DNA from: Anisus vortex
Taxonomy: Eukaryota > Mollusca > Gastropoda > Planorbidae
Reading direction: 5' to 3'
NCBI GenBank assembly: GCA_949126835.1
Contig: OX421509.1
Location: 15,943,124-16,007,123 of the forward strand
DNA length: 64,000 nt
Part shown: in pieces, positions 13,123 to 25,590 of the stretch
How the letters are laid out: each line of letters opens with the position of its first letter
Numbering within the stretch: the first letter of the stretch is position 1
Translations under genes and position numbers: made by a program
Notes under the pieces: generated by a model
What the model saw: the letters and a program-made list of their open reading frames with translations, nothing else
Databases searched by the model: none
What the model was told of the DNA's origin: nothing

Positions 13123-14915
13123 ATCATAGAATATGACATATTTTAAAATAGAAATCATACCACAAAAAACAAAGCCTTTAAAAACGTGTTTGAATAAGAT
13201 CATACAATCCGTAATTCCTAAAGTTTTTATACTGATATAAAGATCAAGTTTCTTGAATGTTCTCTTATCTCCCCCTTAAACCTGTGCCATTGGTTTGGGT
13301 GTGGCACTGACTTGGTGCCTGAGTTCGTGTATGTTGATGGAGTCAATTTCCTCAACTCCGACATAAACAGTTTCTTCCATCGTTGTTGTCTGTCAGTTTG
13401 TGATGATTTCAAGATAACTTCATATAAACACAATTAAAAGGACGGTTTTTAAATGTATTTTTTTTAAGTCAGAATTTAATTTTGTTGACTCAGTATTTGT
13501 TATAGTTATTTTTTTAAAAGATTTGGATTGAAACTTGTCGCAAGTGGCTTTGTCGCAAGTGACCTTTGTCTATACATGAAAACAAAATATGGCCCTTACT
13601 TTATTTGGAATTCTGCTTCCATCATTGTATTGTTTTCTTTATTTGAGTTGTGACAACTATTGGAACTAATTAAATTTGGTGTCTTTGTTATTAAAGTACG
13701 ATAATTAGTTTTATATTGATTTTGTAAAGTGTATTTACCCAAAGTATCACATAGACAATCTTTCACCCTCAATCTTAATCTCTCTCTTCCGCTCTCTCTG
13801 TCTCTCTGTGTCTCTCTCTGTGCCTCTCTCAATATATACTAAAGCAACATGTCATTGATAATGATTTACCTTGATTTACGTAGAGACTGTCCAGTCTGTA
13901 AGTTGAGACCAAAGATATCATACAACTGCTGACTACATTGAACTACTTGCTACATTTAAATAACGAATATCAACTTTTGTTCCTTCCTATCAAAACCCAG
14001 AACACAGGATGTGTATTATTCCTGATGACCTTGTTTTCACTGGGGCACTTTAACAAAAGAACCTAACAAACTGTGGACTCGTAAAGTCATGTCCCCCCCT
14101 TTCTCTGTTTCCTCAGCCCATCACCTGGCATTAGTCCAATACTAAGAGCTAATGAAGTTAGTTCTAATAACTCCATATGAGGGATGCTAGAACAAGTCTT
14201 GTTGATTGCAATGATACATTCTCATCACACATCCACTTACAATCAGACTAGAATTAGTTTTACACTGTTTGGCTACTAATAAAAGGACAAAAATAGCAAG
14301 AATTCAAATATATTAAATATAATAGAACAAGACTTAGTAGTTTGGTTTATAACCATAGAAGAACACGAAGTTTGAATATCTATTTTTCTTAAGGAAATAT
14401 TCCAAATAAATGGAAATATTAGAAATAAAACAAAACTATTATGCTTACAGTTATAATTTGTTTTACATTAATTTAAACAGATGCTACCGTAGATTATATT
14501 GAAATTAGACTTTATTTTGTTAAACTGAAGGTGATCGATGTATGTTGTTACAAAGTGATTGATTTAAGTAAGTCGTATATGTGAATCACAACTAATATAC
14601 AACCGAACGGTGTGCTACCGAGAAGAAATTTAAAAACGACCTCGCTACAAATTGGCCTCTGTAAAAATGGCAAAATCTGTAAAAATGGCAAAATCCATAC
14701 AACAGCAAAAAAACGGCAAATATTTCCTATTGACTGTTTTTCTTTGAGAGTGTTGTTGCATACTTAAAATGAAGTTAATGCGGTTAAATAAGTAAGTCTA
14801 TGTGTAAGATGAAGTTAGCATGAGACCCCCTACACACCATTTTCTCATTCAGATCATAACTAAGATGATTTTTTGAAAACATTTTGATTATTTTAAGGAT
14901 TAAAGCAATTCAAAT
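13123..14915. other. Unique DNA, no gene seen
   Basis: Short pyrimidine stretch near 13775-13830 and a small duplication of GTAAAAATGGCAAAATC near 14660. The open frames at 13227-13433 and 13596-13832 (both minus) show no motif or splice context. Confidence 0.5.
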
Positions 14916-15117
14916 GCCCTGCACGGTGGCGTTCCAGGGTTCGAATCCTGATGAAGGATAGGATCTGTTCCCAGCTCTGATGGGTACCTGACCGACCAAG
15001 TATAGGCGGTTGGCATTGTGCTGGCTACACAATCCCCTAGCGTGCCGTGGACACAGAAACTTGGTGACTACTGCTTCAACATCTCTATGGATCAATTTAG
15101 TCCGACGGGATACTTTA
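14916..15117 (+). mobile_element. tRNA-derived SINE, copy 1, 5' end damaged
   Basis: Contains the RNA polymerase III B box GGTTCGAATCC (14938-14948), then a body shared with the SINE at 18615: GGATCTGTTCCC, TAGGCGG, GTGCTGGC, ACACAATC, TGCCGTGG, ACAGAAACT, GTCCGACGGG and a TACTTTA-rich tail. The A-box part is missing or rearranged. A minus-strand open frame across it is only antisense SINE. Confidence 0.85.
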
Positions 15118-16140
15118 TAAAAAAAAACTTTTTTCAGTCATTTAGAGCTCATGGGGAATTAATTCAAAATTACTCCGCGAGACATGAGCTTTTGTAACTT
15201 TTTTTGTGTGTTCGTTCATTTAAAAGACAATGACTCTAGATCTATCTATAAGTCCAGCTATGATCAACTTATTGAAACAGACCTTGGGCATTGAATAATT
15301 TCTTCTATTCTTTGTTTTCGTAATAGTTTTGTTGTTCCATGAATGGCCTGTGGTATCAGTAGGATACAGTATGTCAATGTCAGTAAACTCACTAGATTGT
15401 GTTTACATATAGACATTGATAGATTCTAGTCCCCAGTGACCGAATCTTGGCATCAGCCACATTGGCTAGACAATGGTCAAGTTAAAGACTCTACTTCTGT
15501 ACAGTATCAATAATATGTGAGTGTGTTAAGACTTTTAGCCCTGTGTATTGATCTCTGTTTCCTAGTTGATTGTGTGTGGGTATATTTATTCATTTTACAG
15601 CGGAACCAAATTCTTTAATAAAATTGTTATTCACTTTGATTTTCTCGAGCGTTAATTTTATAAAGTTGTTGGGAAGTACATTAAAAAACTTCTTAAGTTG
15701 AGGCTTGCTAAAAACAAGCAAACCTTATTCTACAAATTTTTTTAATTGTGCATAAAAAAAACACCAAAAAAAAAGGCAAATACGTTCATTGTTTAATTAA
15801 TGATCTCAATGTAAATAGTGTTTAATATAGTTCGTCGATGACTATTTTATAAAATGTAAACATTCCCTGATGTTAAACCAATAAAGAAGATTACAAAATA
15901 AAATGCTTTACATTACACATAATATAGTTGATATAGGCTAACACTATGACGCTAAAGATGACATAATGCTCAACTAAAGTTTGTCAAACACTACAAAAAA
16001 ACAAAACCTGATTATTTCCACACATGATGGGAACAGAATGCTTGCAGTTGATTGGAAATACAAATATGGACACTCCATGAACATCCAGTGTAGACAATCA
16101 TGGGCACTCAATAAAGACCCAATGCGTAAGGGGGGGGGGG
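15118..16140. other. Unique AT-rich DNA, no gene seen
   Basis: No supported exon or repeat apart from poly-A/T runs and a G run ending near 16140. Confidence 0.5.
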
Positions 16141-16213
16141 CAGAAACCCGGTTTTAAACTGGTTTTATAGAACCGAAAACCGGTTTTGAAAAAAACCGGT
16201 TTTAACATCCCTA
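16141..16213. mobile_element. hAT-like terminus rich in AACCGGTTTT
   Basis: Four or five close copies of a CCGGTTTT / AAAACCGG palindromic motif followed by TTAACATCCCTA. On the reverse strand it begins TAGGGATGTTAAAACCGG, which resembles the CAGGGATGT... ends of many hAT elements with repeated CCGGTTTT subterminal sites. The partner end was not located with confidence. Confidence 0.45.
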
Positions 16214-16394
16214 CTTTCTTTTATTAAGCCACACTCCATTTTCGACATTCTTTGGGGTATCTGTTTATTATTAACTTCAATTTTCTACTTCACACAGATT
16301 AATTCGAAACAGTTTAACTAAATGAAAATATCAATAAGCAGAGTAATAGATGCTGCTCTAGCGTTGCAGTCTGAATTTTAAAAGTTAAAATAGA

Positions 16395-16550
16395 CAATGA
16401 CCGAAAGTCAATATCTATTCGGTCAAAACCGAAGGCAAACCGAACGTTAATTTTGGCTTCAGGACGAAACCGAAATTACGCCGAAAGAGGCCATTTGCCT
16501 ACATACGACGCCTAAACCAAAACCGACTTTCAGTTGGCCACTAGGTTTCA
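16395..16550. mobile_element. Possible second hAT-like subterminal region (ACCGAAA repeats)
   Basis: Dense repeats of CCGAAA, AACCGAA and TTCGGT in about 150 bp, a pattern seen in subterminal binding regions of hAT-type elements. It may be the other side of the element whose end lies at 16141-16213, or a separate one. No coding part remains. Confidence 0.3.
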
Positions 16551-16559
16551 CAATCACAT

Positions 16560-17605
16560 TTATATCAACATGAATCATATGACTCAAAGATCACACACCT
16601 AAAATAGAACAAATATTTTACTTTTGATATATAAATCAGTCAATCTCTGTTCATTTGTAAGCTGGAATTGAAGATGAATGTTCTTCTTGTATTTAGTATT
16701 AGAAGTATTAACAATTTAAAAAAAAAAAGCATAATAAGATGCAGTATAAATAAAACTAATGATCATTAATCGGTTGTTGTTTTTCTAGATTCATATTCAA
16801 GATATTGAGATGAATATAAACTGAAAGTGTCATTTCCCTGTTTGTTTTGTTGATTGAAACACAGTGTGAGCGTGGGAGACAAATATTCACCATTATAGTG
16901 TAAATATATTCATTAACCAGGTCCCGTCTTATAATTATGCAGCCCATTAGGCGGCTTGAGATGACTCGCTTCAGTCCAAGATCTTGCAAAAATCGTTCTA
17001 AGAATCGTCCGTGGCGTATACAATTGAAGTTCTTTTCTCGATGATTTAATCCACACTACTACACAAGTGAGATGTATTCTAGTGTCAGTATAATGGTATC
17101 CACTCTGTTATACTGTCTTTGAAAACCGCTATAGGAATGATCACATTGGCTACTGTAAATAACTGGCATTCTAAAGAGAGAGTAAGAGAGAGAGAGAGAG
17201 AGAGAGAAACGTTTAGAAACTTTACTAGACATTAAGACTTGGTGAAGATTAATAGTCATATCGACAAAGAAAGAGTGAGAGAGAATTATAAAAATTCTTT
17301 CCAAATCTTCCCCTGTATATATTCATGTAAGATATAAACTTATTCTTTAAACAAATGTTCTTTAAAAAGTCTACTTGAACCAGTAATATTTTTTTCCTTA
17401 CTTGAACTGGATAATAATCTATAAACCAGGCAGTATGTTTACTGTAGGTTGTAATGTTTATAATGTATAGACTACAGGCGCACTTTATCTTTATTACAAA
17501 CATCAATTGGCCATCTGTCTGCAATGCGTCAACAACAAAAACTAACTTCATTTACAGATCTATTAAATTCCTAAGTGTTAATTTCCCTCCGGATTTGACT
17601 GTACG
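16560..17605. other. Unique AT-rich DNA with GA tract
   Basis: A GA dinucleotide tract lies at 17176-17206. Minus-strand open frames at 16756-16989, 17059-17304 and 17249-17551 are AT-rich and without motifs. If the minus-strand exon at 17606 is real, this would be its 3' flank. Confidence 0.45.
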
Positions 17606-17787
17606 CTAGGTTGTTTCCCCCTGCAGTCTGTCCAAAGTATTGTTATCCACAGATTTATCAATAGTGTAAAGAACTGCGTGGCCTTTCATCAGTAGCGCGC
17701 TAGGAAATCCATCATTCTTCATCTTGCAGCAGGCACCATCTGGATTCATCCATTTCACCACCCTCGCATCCACTGGCCCACCACGAA
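17606..17787 (-). CDS. Candidate coding exon, unknown protein
   Basis: On the minus strand a frame is open from 17833 down to a TAG at 17606-17608, about 75 codons in AT-rich DNA. A good acceptor (CATTTTCTCACATATCCCAG) ends at 17788, so the exon may start at 17787. The peptide has balanced, protein-like composition with blocks such as VDARVVKWMNPDGACCKMK and GFPSALLMKGHAVLYTIDK, and ends LQGETT before the stop. GC content and codon choice differ clearly from the flanks, which supports coding or recent coding origin. I do not recognise the family. There is no obvious signal peptide or membrane segment. No partner exon was found between 17840 and 18600. It could be a terminal exon, or the end of a decayed transposable-element gene. 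Confidence 0.4.
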
Positions 17788-17837
17788 CTGGGATATGTGA
17801 GAAAATGGATGTTTCTTTGTCAGATAGACGTCCTTAG

Positions 17838-18614
17838 ATTCACTTTCTGATTATATTAAGATGCCCCCACCATCGCTGTGAGGAAAGAATGACTGGCTTT
17901 AGATCGTGTTATTTTGTAAGGAACATAGAAAAGATGTCGAAATAAGAGCTCTAGTGAGGATGTGGCATTAAATACTTTTGTAAAGCTAACACGAAAATAA
18001 ATGTTTAGGAAAATGAACATTGAAAATTAGGGAATACAAATATCAGAAAATCTCTCGAGAAGTTAAATTAATCTTATCCTGCGACTTATTGTTTGTTCTT
18101 TTATTTCTATTGCTAATAATTTAGCTTTCAGTATTAATTTTGTATGAATAGTTTAAAACTATTTGTGTTGTTAAATATTGTTTTAAAATTACAAATATAT
18201 GTAGACCTTAACATTTCTTATGTATAAATTAGTGAAGTATTTTGTATCAGTCTCTACAAGACTGTACTTGTTCTTACTTTCAAATTCATTCATTTTGAAT
18301 TCATCCCGTACAAGTGATCAATTCTGAATTCACCCTATACATGTCATTTTTTCTGCATATATTAAACCTCTTATTAAAATGGCTAAATATGCTTTAGTGA
18401 TCTTCACTTCTCAATATCAAAATATGTTATCAACAACAAATTCATTTGTATAAGTTCTTTTTCTTTCTTGATAGTATTCGGACATTTGCTGAAAAAAAAA
18501 CAACAACAACAGGACAATTTCTACAACACGTATTAAAATAAGACTAAAACTACCGATGGACTCAATAATCCTGTGTATAGAATTTTGAAGTATACAAGTA
18601 GTATTTATGATATA
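17838..18614. other. Unique AT-rich DNA, no gene seen
   Basis: Nothing recognised. It would be intron if the minus-strand exon at 17606-17787 has upstream parts. Confidence 0.45.
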
Positions 18615-18858
18615 GGGGCACGGTAGCCCAGCGGCAGCGCGTTCGACTGGCGAGCCGAACGTCCTGGGCTCGAATCCTGGTGCAGGCTAGGATTTGTTCC
18701 CGGGACTGGAGGGTGTCCCTGAGTCTACCCAGTAAAGGCGGCTGTGCAAAGTGCTGGCCACACAATCACCTAGTATGCCGTGGCCACAGAAACTGGTGAA
18801 CGCTGCTTCATCGGACTTATGGATCAGTTCGGTCCGACGGGTACTTTACTTTTTTTTA
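18615..18858 (+). mobile_element. tRNA-derived SINE, copy 2, near full length
   Basis: Begins GGGGCACGGTAGCCCAGCGG. The polymerase III A box is TAGCCCAGCGG (18624-18634) and the B box GGCTCGAATCC (18667-18677), about 30 bases apart as in a tRNA. The unrelated body and T-rich tail (GGGTACTTTACTTTTTTT) are shared with 14916-15117. It does not encode protein; retrotransposition would depend on a LINE. Long minus- and plus-strand frames across it are not genes. Confidence 0.9.
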
Positions 18859-21497
18859 TATATGATATCCCCATATTTAAACTACCATTTTTATAAAGCA
18901 TCAAAGTATAGAAATATATATTTAATAGAAAACAAGGAAAAAGCAGAGTTCATTATAGTTTATAGTTCCAGTAAGTAATGAATGTTTAGTTAGTCCTTTA
19001 TTCATCAAACAGCCGGGGATAAAAACGTTGAGAGATTAAACTGAAACACCTGACTAAACGTTGACATCCCTTCAACGTCTCAATACACAATAGAATTGGA
19101 AAATAGCATCGATTATCGCTAAAAGGGGGAGGGGATAAACGATTTCCCGTATTTTACTTCAACCTTAGATCGTATCTCTAATAAATGTTAATGAAAGGTA
19201 TCGATTCCTCTATTTTGTTCCTTTTCTTTGACATATTATATGTGTGTGCGTGAGTGTGTGTAGTTGTAATGAAAGTCTTTGTACAGCAAGTCAATGGTAT
19301 CGACTTACCTTCTAGTGTTGGCATAGTTGTAGTTAGGAGGCAATAGGACTTGGAAAAACTACATCGTTTACTTTACAGACAGAAATCATGAAACTTAAAA
19401 AAATTAAGATATAACGTATAATTTGAATCGATGTTTTCACTGAATAATTGTATTCTTTCTAAATGCTACAGCACTGTTAGGACTTTATCACAACATGGGT
19501 ATTAGGGCTCTACTATTTACCTGATACATTTATAGACACATAAAACGTTGCTTAACAACAGGAATAAAGTGGCGAGGACATTGGCGAGCTGATATGTACA
19601 TTAATAGACAAATAAATGGCTAAAATCTATTCTATGGCTCGAGATTCACTGACCTATGACAAAGAATTCAGGCAGTCTATTTGGACAAAGAATTTGCGGA
19701 ATGAATTTAAACAGTGAATTTGTACAATGAATTCGGACCAAGATTTCGGTCAGTAAGAACTGGGCGTGGTATTTAATCGATCATTCTATGTTACATTCTT
19801 TACATATTGTAAACTTACTTGAAGATCTGTTGTCCAAAGTCAGATATTAGGGAGTAATCATTTAACTAAAATATACTAAAACATGTTCTTTTTCTTTACT
19901 ACTTCACTAATACGTTGCTACAGGAGATACTAGCTACAAGGTTTAATATTGCACAATTATAACATTTTACCACACAAAAAAAAAAAACTTGCGAAATAAA
20001 ATTATTTTGATTGTAAATGTACCACATTAAAACATAAATATGTAATTTTTGTAATATGATTGCTAGAGCCTTTATATTAACTTCACAAAACTATGTAGCT
20101 GGCGATCGACAGACCAATTTTTAACATCTTCAGTTCAATGCCAGACAATCTATGGCAGCCATGTTCTTAAAAGGCATTCAACTTTTAAATAAATTGTTCT
20201 TTGGCAGCTTAGAGATAAGGTTGGCCCATGATACAATACTAATGTAGAACTGCCTTAGAGGTATTATAATTAGTTTTTTTTTACACCTTTCTCATATATG
20301 AATAAAAAAAGTTTATACAACAGCTACTTTAAACTTATAAAGAAAGAGTTTTCTGTAACCTTACCAGTTTCTTAACCCTCTTTCATAAACGTAATAATTT
20401 TTTAAGGCGGTCATTGAATGATAACGTTTGTTTACAGTGTGTGATCTTTTTACGTCACCTCTTCGGAAAAACTTCAAATTATTTTCCGAACCACTATAAG
20501 AGACAATGCCAGACCACTAATCACTATTCTAGGGAGCTCATCCACGAGTACACATTCGGGTTCTTTTGTTTACTGGATAGACTCCTCTCTTTCATCGTTT
20601 CCAGATCGCTTCAAGACAAATTCATTTGGTTACAAACTCCACCAAGTCAGCCAATAGTTAGCTCAATAAGTCACGTTTTTTTGTTGACCATCTGTCGACA
20701 TAGAATCACTTTTAACCTACAGTAAATTTAATAAGTGACTTTCAAACTGGAGGCTATACAGGATTTGTCCTTTAATTGTTGACTTCATGACAGTAAAACT
20801 AATATATATATATATTATGAAAAGTAATAAGTTCTGTGTTGTTTAATAACAGAACTAGTCTCTCTAGCAGTAAATTGTAATTATGCTTTTATTACTCGAC
20901 TTTATAGACTATAGACAGATAGACATAAAGATATAGAGTTAGACGCCAGTGACTTTCTTCATTAGTAACTCCTCTCCTTTCTATTGTTCTACCATTGTAT
21001 AGAGACATAAGGCACACGCAATGCGACAGCTAGTATTATCCCCCCCCCCCCACTCACACATCCCTTGGTACTCACCCCCCCCCTCCTCCCCCCCCCCCCA
21101 TCATCGTATAATATAAACTAAGAAATCTTGTGTTTCCACCACTTATCTTATCTCCACGGTTCCTTATAGTAATTTGAACAGTGAATTATATATCATTAAT
21201 AGTGTGTTTACCCCATCATCCTCCAATGTTTCATTCAAGAAATTCAAAGTTATTTTATAACTTAGATGAACTCAATGTAATCTACAGAGGACTAGTGAAC
21301 TACTGAACCTACATCTAAGCAGCGACACAGAAACCCTTTAATAACTCTTAATTGAATGAGTTTGTAACAATTCATGTGTCCAACTTATTTGCTATGTGAG
21401 CTAAAGTCTCCATATCTATTATTGATTGATAGACAACCTTACGTTTAAGAATAGCTTACATTGACCTAAGTCTTTTTTTCTATATACGTTGTATTTA
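18859..21497. other. Unique AT-rich DNA with C-rich tracts
   Basis: No supported exon in 2.6 kb. C runs at 21040-21051, 21075-21083 and 21088-21099. The open frame at 20414-20725 is long for the region but has no motif or splice context and is not called. Confidence 0.5.
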
Positions 21498-22268
21498 CAG
21501 TGAAGACCGCAACGTGTATCATTAGTTGTATGTTCAGTGAAGACCACAACGTCTACCATAAGTTGTATGTTCAGTGAAGACCACAACGTCTACCATTAGT
21601 TGTATGTTCAGTGAAGACCACAACGTCTACCATTAGTTGTATGTTCAGTGAAGACCACAACGTCTACCATTAGTTGTATGTTCAGTGAAGACCACAACGT
21701 CTACCATTAGTTGTATGTTCAGTGAAGGCTACAACGTCTACCAATTAGTTGTATGTTCAGTTAAGACCACAACGTCTACCATTAGTTGTATGTTCAGTGA
21801 AGGCTACAACGTCTACCAATTAGTTGTATGTTCAGTTAAGACCACAACGTCTACCATTAGTTGTATGTTCAGTGAAGACCACAACGTCTACCATTAGTTG
21901 TATATTCAGTGAAGACCACAACGTCTACCATTAGTTGTATGTTCAGTGAAGGCTACAACGTCTACCAATTAGTTGTATGTTCAGTGAAGACCACAACGTC
22001 TACCATTAGTTGTATGTTCAGTGAAGACCACAACGTCTACCATTAGTTGTATGTTCAGTGAAGGCTACAACGTCTACCAATTAGTTGTATGTTCAGTGAA
22101 GACCACAACGTCTACCATTAGTTGTATGTTCAGTGAAGACCACAACGTCTACCATTAGTTGTATATTCAGTGAAGACCACAACGTCTACCATTAGTTGTA
22201 TGTTCAGTGAAGGCTACAACGTCTACCAATTAGTTGTATGTTCAGTGAAGACCACAACGTCTACCATT
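21498..22268. repeat. 37-bp minisatellite with two unit types
   Basis: About 21 tandem units of GTTGTATGTTCAGTGAAGAC followed by CACAACGTCTACCATTA. A variant (AAGGCTACAACGTC with ACCAATTA, 38 bp) recurs roughly every second or third unit, which shows growth by copying blocks of two or three units. Confidence 0.97.
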
Positions 22269-23290
22269 AGAAAAATCTTTATGGACATGTTGTCCCCCCC
22301 CCCTGTCCATCTTAAAGGGTTGACCAATGATCATTGACATTCGAAGTCAACCACTACAATTGTGACGTCATCTGGAGGGTATTTTAGTCTCGGCTAAATC
22401 GTTGTTGGTCTAGCTATATACTAGTCTATTTACGGCCTACTTTCCATATGGTCAATTCTGCTCTGTTCTTGTATTATTGTAACCAACACTCATAGAAATG
22501 GTTGACATATAGTTTTATGGTTGATATATTTATGGTGAAAGAAAGTCAAATTGTCTATAAAAAAAAAGAATGCATTACAAACAAACAAATACATGTATAA
22601 CAATAATGTTTTATATTCCAATATTCCTTCAGGCTAAATCTTTTCTAAAACTCTAAATTTTTAAAACTGACTTAAAGCTCACTACTTAAAACTGTCATTG
22701 ACTCAACGTTAGCATTTATACCTTCTAAAAGTTCATGCTAGGTATAAATACAATACATATTTGCACCAGTTTCACCTTTAAACTAGGATCTAAAGTGATG
22801 AATGATGCCATGGAGAAATATTTTGTAGGACACACACACACACACGACAACCCCCCCCCCCCCAAACCACACACACAGAAACGGACAATGCTGTAATGTC
22901 CACTTGTTGCATATTGACTGTGTACGGCCGTTTATTTTTTAACATAGGAGTTAAGAAATCCAATTAATTTTTCAAATATCCTCCTCCGAAAGACAGGAGC
23001 TATGTTGATGTATCTACAGCTGAAATACAATAGAGTAAATACTTAGTTCATCTTTAGCTCTTACGTTTACATTACAGGAATGAGCTATTAGCTATATATA
23101 AACTATTTAGTTCCACGTTGATAGCAAAGACATGTACAACGATGGCTAATGGCTACACAGATGGAATTGGAGGAGCCCCGTTTATAAACGAACCATAGCA
23201 AAATTGCAACAACAAAAAAATGAGTGGAGGGGAGTGGGTTAAGGGGAGGATCATTCTTCAAACATCTGGGTAACTCACACTGGCCAGCAT
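22269..23290. other. Unique DNA, no gene seen
   Basis: Short C runs near 22292-22302 and 22851-22863, a CA tract near 22833, and the perfect palindrome CAATGATCATTG near 22326. Nothing else recognised. Confidence 0.5.
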
Positions 23291-25411
23291 ATTCTTGTAT
23301 ACTAGCTACGTCAACTATTCCTGTATACTAGCTACGTCAACTATTCCTGCATTCCTGTATACTAGCTACGTCAACTATTCCTGTATTCCAGTATACTAGC
23401 TACGTCAACTATTCCTGCATTCCTGTATACTAGCTACGTCAACTATTCCTGTATACTAGCTACGTCAACTATTCCTGCATTCCTGTATACTAGCTACGTC
23501 AACTATTCCTGTATACTAGCTACGTCGACTATTCCTGTATACTAGCTACGTCAACTATTCCTGTATTCCAGTATACTAGCTACGTTAACTATTCCTGTAT
23601 TCCTGTATGCCAGCTACGTCAACTATTCCTGTATTCCTGTATACTAGCTACGTCAACTATTCCTGCATTCCTGTATACTAGCTACGTCAACTATTCCTGT
23701 ATACTAGCTACGTCGACTATTCCTGTATACTAGCTACGTCAACTATTCCTGTATTCCAGTATACTAGCTACGTTAACTATTCCTGTATTCCTGTATGCCA
23801 GCTACGTCAACTATTCCTGTATTCCAGTATACTAGCTACGTCAACTATTCCTGTATTCCAGTATACTAGCTACGTCAACTATTCCTGTATACTAGCTACG
23901 TCAACTATTCCTGTATACTAGCTACGTCAACTATTCCTGCATTCCTGTATACTAGCTACGTCAACTATTCCTGTATTCCAGTATACTAGCTACGTCAACT
24001 ATTCCTGTATACTAGCTACGTCAACTATTCCTGTATACTAGCTACGTCAACTATTCCTGCATTCCTGTATACTAGCTACGTCAACTATTCATGTATTCCA
24101 GTATACTAGCTACGTCAACTATTCCTGCATTCCTGTATACTAGCTACGTCAACTATTCCTGTATACTAGCTACGTCAACTATTCCTGCATTCCTGTATAC
24201 TAGCTACGTCAACTATTCCTGTATACTAGCTACGTCGACTATTCCTGTATACTAGCTACGTCAACTATTCCTGTATTCCAGTATACTAGCTACGTTAACT
24301 ATTCCTGTATTCCTGTATGCCAGCTACGTCAACTATTCCTGTATTCCTGTATACTAGCTACGTCAACTATTCCTGTATACTAGCTACGTCAACTATTCCT
24401 GTATTCCAGTATACTAGCTACGTTAACTATTCCTGTATTCCTGTATGCCAGCTACGTCAACTATTCCTGTATTCCTGTATACTAGCTACGTTAACTATTC
24501 CTGTATTCCTGTATGCCAGCTACGTCAACTATTCCTGTATTCCTGTATACTAGCTACGTCAACTATTCCTGTATTCCTGTATACTAGCTACGTCGACTAT
24601 TCCTGTATTCCTGTATACTAGCTACGTCAACTATTCCTGTATTCCTGTATACTAGCTACGTTAACTATTCCTGTATTCCTGTATGCCAGCTACGTCAACT
24701 ATTCCTGTATTCCTGTATACCAGCTACGTTAACTATTCCTGTATTCCTGTATACTAGCTACGTCGACTATTCCTGTATTCCTGTATGCCAGCTACGTCAA
24801 CTATTCCTGTATTCCTGTATACCAGCTACGTTAACTATTCCTGTATTCCTGTATGCCAGCTACGTCAACTATTCCTGTATTCCTGTATACTAGCTACGTC
24901 AACTATTCCTGTATTCCTGTATACTAGCTACGTCAACTATTCCTGTATTCCTGTATACTAGCTACGTCGACTATTCCTGTATTCCTGTATGCCAGCTACG
25001 TCAACTATTCCTGTATTCCTGTATACTAGCTACGTCAACTATTCCTGTATTCCTGTATACTAGCTACGTCGACTATTCCTGTATTCCTGTATACTAGCTA
25101 CGTTAACTATTCCTGTATTCCTGTATGCCAGCTACGTCAACTATTCCTGTATTCCTGTATACTAGCTACGTCAACTATTCCTGTATTCCAGCTACGTCGA
25201 CCATTCCTGTATTCCTGTATACTAGCTACGTCGACTATTCCTGTATTCCTGTATACTAGTTACGTCAACTATTCCTGTATTCCTGTATACTAGCTACGTC
25301 GACTATTCCTGTATTCCTGTATACCAGCTACGTCAACTATTCCTGTATTCCTGTATACTAGCTACGTCGACTATTCCTGTATTCCTGTATACTAGCTACG
25401 TCGACTATTCT
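23291..25411. repeat. 2.1-kb mosaic minisatellite of 26- and 34-bp units
   Basis: Roughly 70 tandem units of GTATACTAGCTACGTCAACT followed by ATTCCT, with or without an extra 8 bases (GTATTCCT or GCATTCCT). The left half mixes the 26- and 34-bp forms; the right half is almost all 34 bp. Internal variants (TCAACT, TCGACT, TTAACT; ACTAG or GCCAG) recur in blocks. Every unit has TACGTCA or a near form, the same core as a half CRE site. Confidence 0.97.
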
Positions 25412-25542
25412 GTTCTACATTGGTCAACATACTTTTGTTTAAAGTCGCTCACTAAAAGTTGTTCGCAATAGCGACGTGAATCCATGAAATAATTAAAACA
25501 TTTGGTTACTATTACTTAAAATTAATAAATTAAAATTAATTA

Positions 25543-25590
25543 ATCATATCATATCATATCATATCATATCATATCATATATATATATAAA
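25543..25590. repeat. ATATC pentanucleotide run and AT tract
   Basis: About seven ATATC repeats followed by an AT run that leads into the first Helitron-like unit. Such AT-rich sites precede all six units. Confidence 0.85.

Noticed and set aside
18615..18690. A true tRNA gene
   Set aside because: A and B boxes are present, but the sequence continues into a SINE body shared with a second copy and does not close into a full cloverleaf acceptor stem.
18562..18978. Open frames on both strands near 18.6-19.0 kb
   Set aside because: They cover the tRNA-derived SINE.
21685..25411. Possible CRISPR-like array in the regular repeats at 21.5 and 23.3 kb
   Set aside because: Eukaryotic minisatellites with no unique spacers between units and no Cas-like genes.
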